From: Aliamphritea ceti
GTDB taxonomy: Bacteria > Pseudomonadota > Gammaproteobacteria > Pseudomonadales > Balneatricaceae
DNA length: 64,000 nucleotides
Reading direction: 5' to 3'
Assembly (NCBI RefSeq): GCF_024347215.1
Contig: NZ_AP025282.1
Span: forward strand, 2,170,001 to 2,234,000
The notes under the pieces were generated by a model. The model did no database searches. It saw only the letters and a program-made list of their open reading frames with translations, and was not told where the DNA came from. Shown piece by piece: positions 61,685-64,000 of the stretch. The position numbers and the translations under genes were made by a program. Within the stretch, counting starts at the first letter, position 1; the number at the start of each line of letters is the position of its first letter.

Positions 61685-61699
61685 TTCGCATTTTGCGAA
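61685..61699. promoter_or_regulatory. SypG-type enhancer box 6 (shared, divergent)
   Basis: TTCGCA-TTT-TGCGAA, a perfect dyad between the leftward GT/exosortase operon and the rightward epimerase gene. A single box may serve both sigma-54 promoters. Confidence 0.82.
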
Positions 61700-61763
61700 T
61701 CATTTTGTCGGTCGTAATTGGCGGTATGTAATTAAGTATTTGAAATGTATGGGTATTTGATGT

Positions 61764-61779
61764 TGGCGAGGCTTTTGCA
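61764..61779 (+). promoter_or_regulatory. Sigma-54 promoter, epimerase gene
   Basis: TGGCGAG-GCTT-TTGCA, two deviations from consensus and all invariant bases kept. It lies 55 bases before the epimerase ATG and 64 bases after the enhancer dyad. Confidence 0.85.
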
Positions 61780-61833
61780 CTGAACATATCAGCGATTAAT
61801 TTTCGCTCTGTTGAGAGCAAAAGGAGAAAGCCC

Positions 61834-62826
61834 ATGAAATATTTAGTGACTGGTGGTTGTGGATTTATCGGCTCGCATCTGTGTGACTCACTACTCGATA
61901 AAGGTTATGAGGTTCGGGTATTGGACGACCTGTCTACAGGATGTGTTGGTAACTTACCTGAAGAAGCTGAGCTGATTATCGGGGATGTTTCAAATCCGGA
62001 AGTTGTTAAAGCTGCGATGCGAGGCGTTGTCGGTTGTTTTCATCTGGCCGCGGTGGCTTCGGTTGAACGCTCTTCAACTGACTGGGTTGGCTGCCACCGG
62101 ATAAATCAGCAGGGTACAGTAAATGTGTTAGATGCTGCCCGTACCGCGAATAACGGTAAGCCGGTACCTGTGGTGTATGCGTCGTCGGCGGCTATTTATG
62201 GTGATAATGCTTCTGTACCGCTGAGTGAAGATACTTTACCGCGCCCAATCAGTGCCTATGGTGCCGATAAGCTGGGCAGCGAACACCACGCCCGTGTTGC
62301 CTGGTTAGTTCATGGCGTACCCACTGTAGGGATGCGTTTCTTCAATGTTTATGGCCCACGTCAGGATCCGCATTCACCATATTCCGGTGTGATTTCTATT
62401 TTTATTGACCGGATTCTTAAAGGTATCCCGCTGACCATTTTTGGTGACGGTAAGCAAACCCGTGACTTTATCTTTGTGACGGACGTGGTGCGTTTTCTGG
62501 TGGCTGCGATGATGAATCATCGTAATGAAGCAGCAGTATTCAACGTATCGACAGGACAGATGTCATCGATTCTGCAGCTTAGCCAGACACTGAAGCTGGT
62601 GGCAGGTTCTGAATCAGTGATTCGCTTTGAACCGGCCCGTACCGGAGATATAGCTTCATCGCTTGGGGATCCGGGTAAGGCTGTAGCACGCTTTGGTTTG
62701 CGGGCTAAGGTAGACCTTGGTTTGGGACTGATGCTGACCTTAGAGTCATTGCGCCGGGAGGAGGCCAGTTATGTTGCTGACCCTGAGCCATTTATGTGTC
62801 AAAAGGTACAGTTAGATGAGCTATGA
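61834..62826 (+). CDS. NAD-dependent nucleotide-sugar epimerase/dehydratase
   Basis: A 330-residue extended SDR: MKYLVTGGCGFIGSHLCDSLLDKGYEVRVLDDLSTG binds NAD, YASSAAIYGDN carries the catalytic serine and SAYGADKLGSEHHA the Tyr-x-x-x-Lys. MRFFNVYGPRQDP is the usual sugar-binding loop. UDP-glucose or UDP-N-acetylglucosamine 4-epimerase, or a UDP-glucuronate-type epimerase, are the options. It supplies a sugar precursor to the locus. AAGGAG precedes the ATG. Confidence 0.9.
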   Translation: MKYLVTGGCGFIGSHLCDSLLDKGYEVRVLDDLSTGCVGNLPEEAELIIGDVSNPEVVKAAMRGVVGCFHLAAVASVERSSTDWVGCHRINQQGTVNVLDAARTANNGKPVPVVYASSAAIYGDNASVPLSEDTLPRPISAYGADKLGSEHHARVAWLVHGVPTVGMRFFNVYGPRQDPHSPYSGVISIFIDRILKGIPLTIFGDGKQTRDFIFVTDVVRFLVAAMMNHRNEAAVFNVSTGQMSSILQLSQTLKLVAGSESVIRFEPARTGDIASSLGDPGKAVARFGLRAKVDLGLGLMLTLESLRREEASYVADPEPFMCQKVQLDEL

Positions 62827-63055
62827 GTTGTGGAAAATCGTATGTCCGGTATGGGATTTATACCGGATATACGGTGCTTATCTGCTTATAAGGCTCCCGC
62901 TTTGGGTATCTGTATCAGGTTATGCATCACTGTTGTACGCGGGTTGTGCTATTAAATATAAGTGTTTGTTTTCTCAGTTGGTTACTCTAGATCAAAAGTC
63001 TGCTGACCAATTGTTATTTAGTCAGTCATACTGTGCCGATAGTGAATCATCATAA
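62816..63055 (+). CDS. Possible small membrane protein
   Basis: A 79-codon frame overlapping the epimerase stop by 11 bases, with AAAAGG upstream and one or two hydrophobic stretches (YGAYLLIRLPLWVSVSGYASLLYAGCA). No family is recognised. It fills the otherwise empty gap before the REC-GGDEF gene. It may be chance. Confidence 0.3.
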   Translation: MSYELWKIVCPVWDLYRIYGAYLLIRLPLWVSVSGYASLLYAGCAIKYKCLFSQLVTLDQKSADQLLFSQSYCADSESS

Positions 63056-63066
63056 GGGATTAAGGA

Positions 63067-64000
63067 ATGTTAAAGCGGATTTTATTAGTGGATGATGAGG
63101 CTGCCATGCTAACTGCGTTGCAGCGGGCATTGCGTAGTAGTGAATACGAGGTAATGGTTGCCAGTTCAGGCCAGGAGGCACTGGATATTCTCACAGTGAG
63201 CGAGATACAGGTGGTGGTCTCAGATGTCCGTATGCCTGAAATGACCGGCGACGAACTGATGACACAGATTAAAAATTTGTATCCGGATGTTGTGGGTATT
63301 CTTTTGACCGGTTATGCCGAGCTGAATGCGGTTATCCGGGTGTTAAATAACGGTGCTGTATTCAGGTTTCTGGAAAAACCCTGGGAGCAAGCTGCTTTAA
63401 TTGACTGTTTGCAGGATGCTGTTGTTCACTGGCAGGAACGCCAGCAAGTGAATGATCAGCATACGTATCTGGAAAACCATACGCATGCCTTACTCGAGAC
63501 GGATGCGGATAACCGGACCATATATGCCAATCAGAAAGCCTGTGAGCTTTTACAGCTTAGCGGCGAGATCGATGGTGTAGCTGTTACTGAATTATTACCT
63601 ATGTTACGCCCAGAGCAACTGCAATATTTATGCAGTGGTGAGGCGCGACAGCTGGAAGTTCAGGACAGAGCCAATGAGCAAATGCTCAGGGTCAGTGTGC
63701 GGGAACTTCATAGCCAGCGCCGAATGTTTAGCATCGAGCAGCTTTACGAACAGGATACACTGGCGATTCCTGAACTATTGTCCCGACAAGAACTGCTCTA
63801 TCAGCTTGACCGGTTGTTACGCAGTTCAGATATACCGGTAACAGCCATTTATCTGGACATTAATGGTTTCCGCCGATTTAACGACAGTTTAGGTTATCAG
63901 CAAGCGGATCAGTTGCTGGCCCTGGTGGCCGACAAACTATTGAAAGGCAGACCTGAATCCGCCTGTTTAGGACGTATGAGCGGTGATGAATTCGCACTGT
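63067..64000 (+). CDS. Response regulator-GGDEF protein (3' end beyond window)
   Basis: An ATG at 63067 after AAGGA opens 311 codons to the window edge. Receiver at residues 3-120 (ILLVDDEAAM, VVVSDVRMPEMTGDE, LTGYAE, FLEKPWEQ). A PAS-like middle near 130-220 includes ALLETDADNRTIYANQKACELL. The start of a GGDEF domain follows (AIYLDINGFRRFNDSLGYQQADQLL). The signature position reads GRMSGDEFAL, a serine for the first glycine, which is still compatible with activity. The receiver resembles that of the REC-Hpt protein at 28803. An EAL domain may follow outside the window. Confidence 0.88.
   Translation, partial: MLKRILLVDDEAAMLTALQRALRSSEYEVMVASSGQEALDILTVSEIQVVVSDVRMPEMTGDELMTQIKNLYPDVVGILLTGYAELNAVIRVLNNGAVFRFLEKPWEQAALIDCLQDAVVHWQERQQVNDQHTYLENHTHALLETDADNRTIYANQKACELLQLSGEIDGVAVTELLPMLRPEQLQYLCSGEARQLEVQDRANEQMLRVSVRELHSQRRMFSIEQLYEQDTLAIPELLSRQELLYQLDRLLRSSDIPVTAIYLDINGFRRFNDSLGYQQADQLLALVADKLLKGRPESACLGRMSGDEFAL

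Noticed and set aside
1..64000. tRNA, rRNA, CRISPR arrays, transposase genes or a prophage
   Set aside because: I looked for cloverleaf ends, rRNA signature stretches, regularly spaced repeats and DDE or tyrosine recombinase motifs and saw none I could support.

Overview
The window looks like chromosomal DNA of a marine, facultatively respiring gammaproteobacterium. The evidence is an oxygen-independent ubiquinone set (ubiT, ubiU, ubiV) behind FNR boxes, a YegD-type chaperone, the SHP/DHC cytochromes, many two-component and cyclic-di-GMP proteins, and an exopolysaccharide locus laid out like the syp locus of Vibrio fischeri. Moderate GC and general gene style suggest an Oceanospirillaceae-like bacterium. 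That placement is inference; there is no rRNA gene to test it.

Bases 1-33,700 hold mostly metabolic and regulatory genes. In order: a glutaredoxin/GST fragment; two exported metallo-beta-lactamase-fold hydrolases, a cupin and a divergent LysR; yegD; ubiV-ubiU divergent from ubiT with one FNR box for each direction; a redoxin and a secreted protein; a DUF2024/DapA-like/class II aldolase operon divergent from a MocR regulator; YceI, a membrane protein and an OmpR-type two-component system next to cytochrome b561, SHP and diheme cytochrome c; an SDR/LysR pair; an XRE regulator and puuA/puuB-like genes; a secreted nuclease; AKR-GNAT; a sterol-desaturase gene broken by an in-frame TGA and an AraC remnant; a REC-Hpt protein; a large GGDEF-EAL sensor; and a flavin reductase.

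Bases 33,700-36,840 are an accessory island. A hairpin-rich repeat is followed by an FMN reductase/MerR pair and three small orphan genes separated by attC-like sites. The recombination heptamer at the start of each small-gene cassette is complementary to the one at its end, as in integron cassettes. No integrase is visible, so this looks like an orphan attC cluster.

Bases 36,840-62,830 are the most interesting part: a Syp-like exopolysaccharide locus. It has a sigma-54 response regulator (SypG-like), a kinase/REC/PP2C protein (SypE-like) and a STAS protein (SypA-like). It also has SLBB export, CpsD-like, Wzz-like, OmpA-like lipoprotein, glycosyltransferase, acetyltransferase, glmS, flippase and ligase genes. 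To these are added an exosortase and a DUF4114 protein with a C-terminal sorting signal. Seven promoter regions, opening every polysaccharide/exosortase transcription unit, carry a sigma-54 -24/-12 element. Each lies 60-130 bp from a 15-bp dyad, TTCGCA-N3-TGCGAA or TTCTCA-N3-TGAGAA, which resembles the V. fischeri syp enhancer. My reading is that one SypG-like enhancer-binding protein switches on sugar synthesis, export, exosortase and the anchored protein together. The window ends inside a REC-GGDEF gene.
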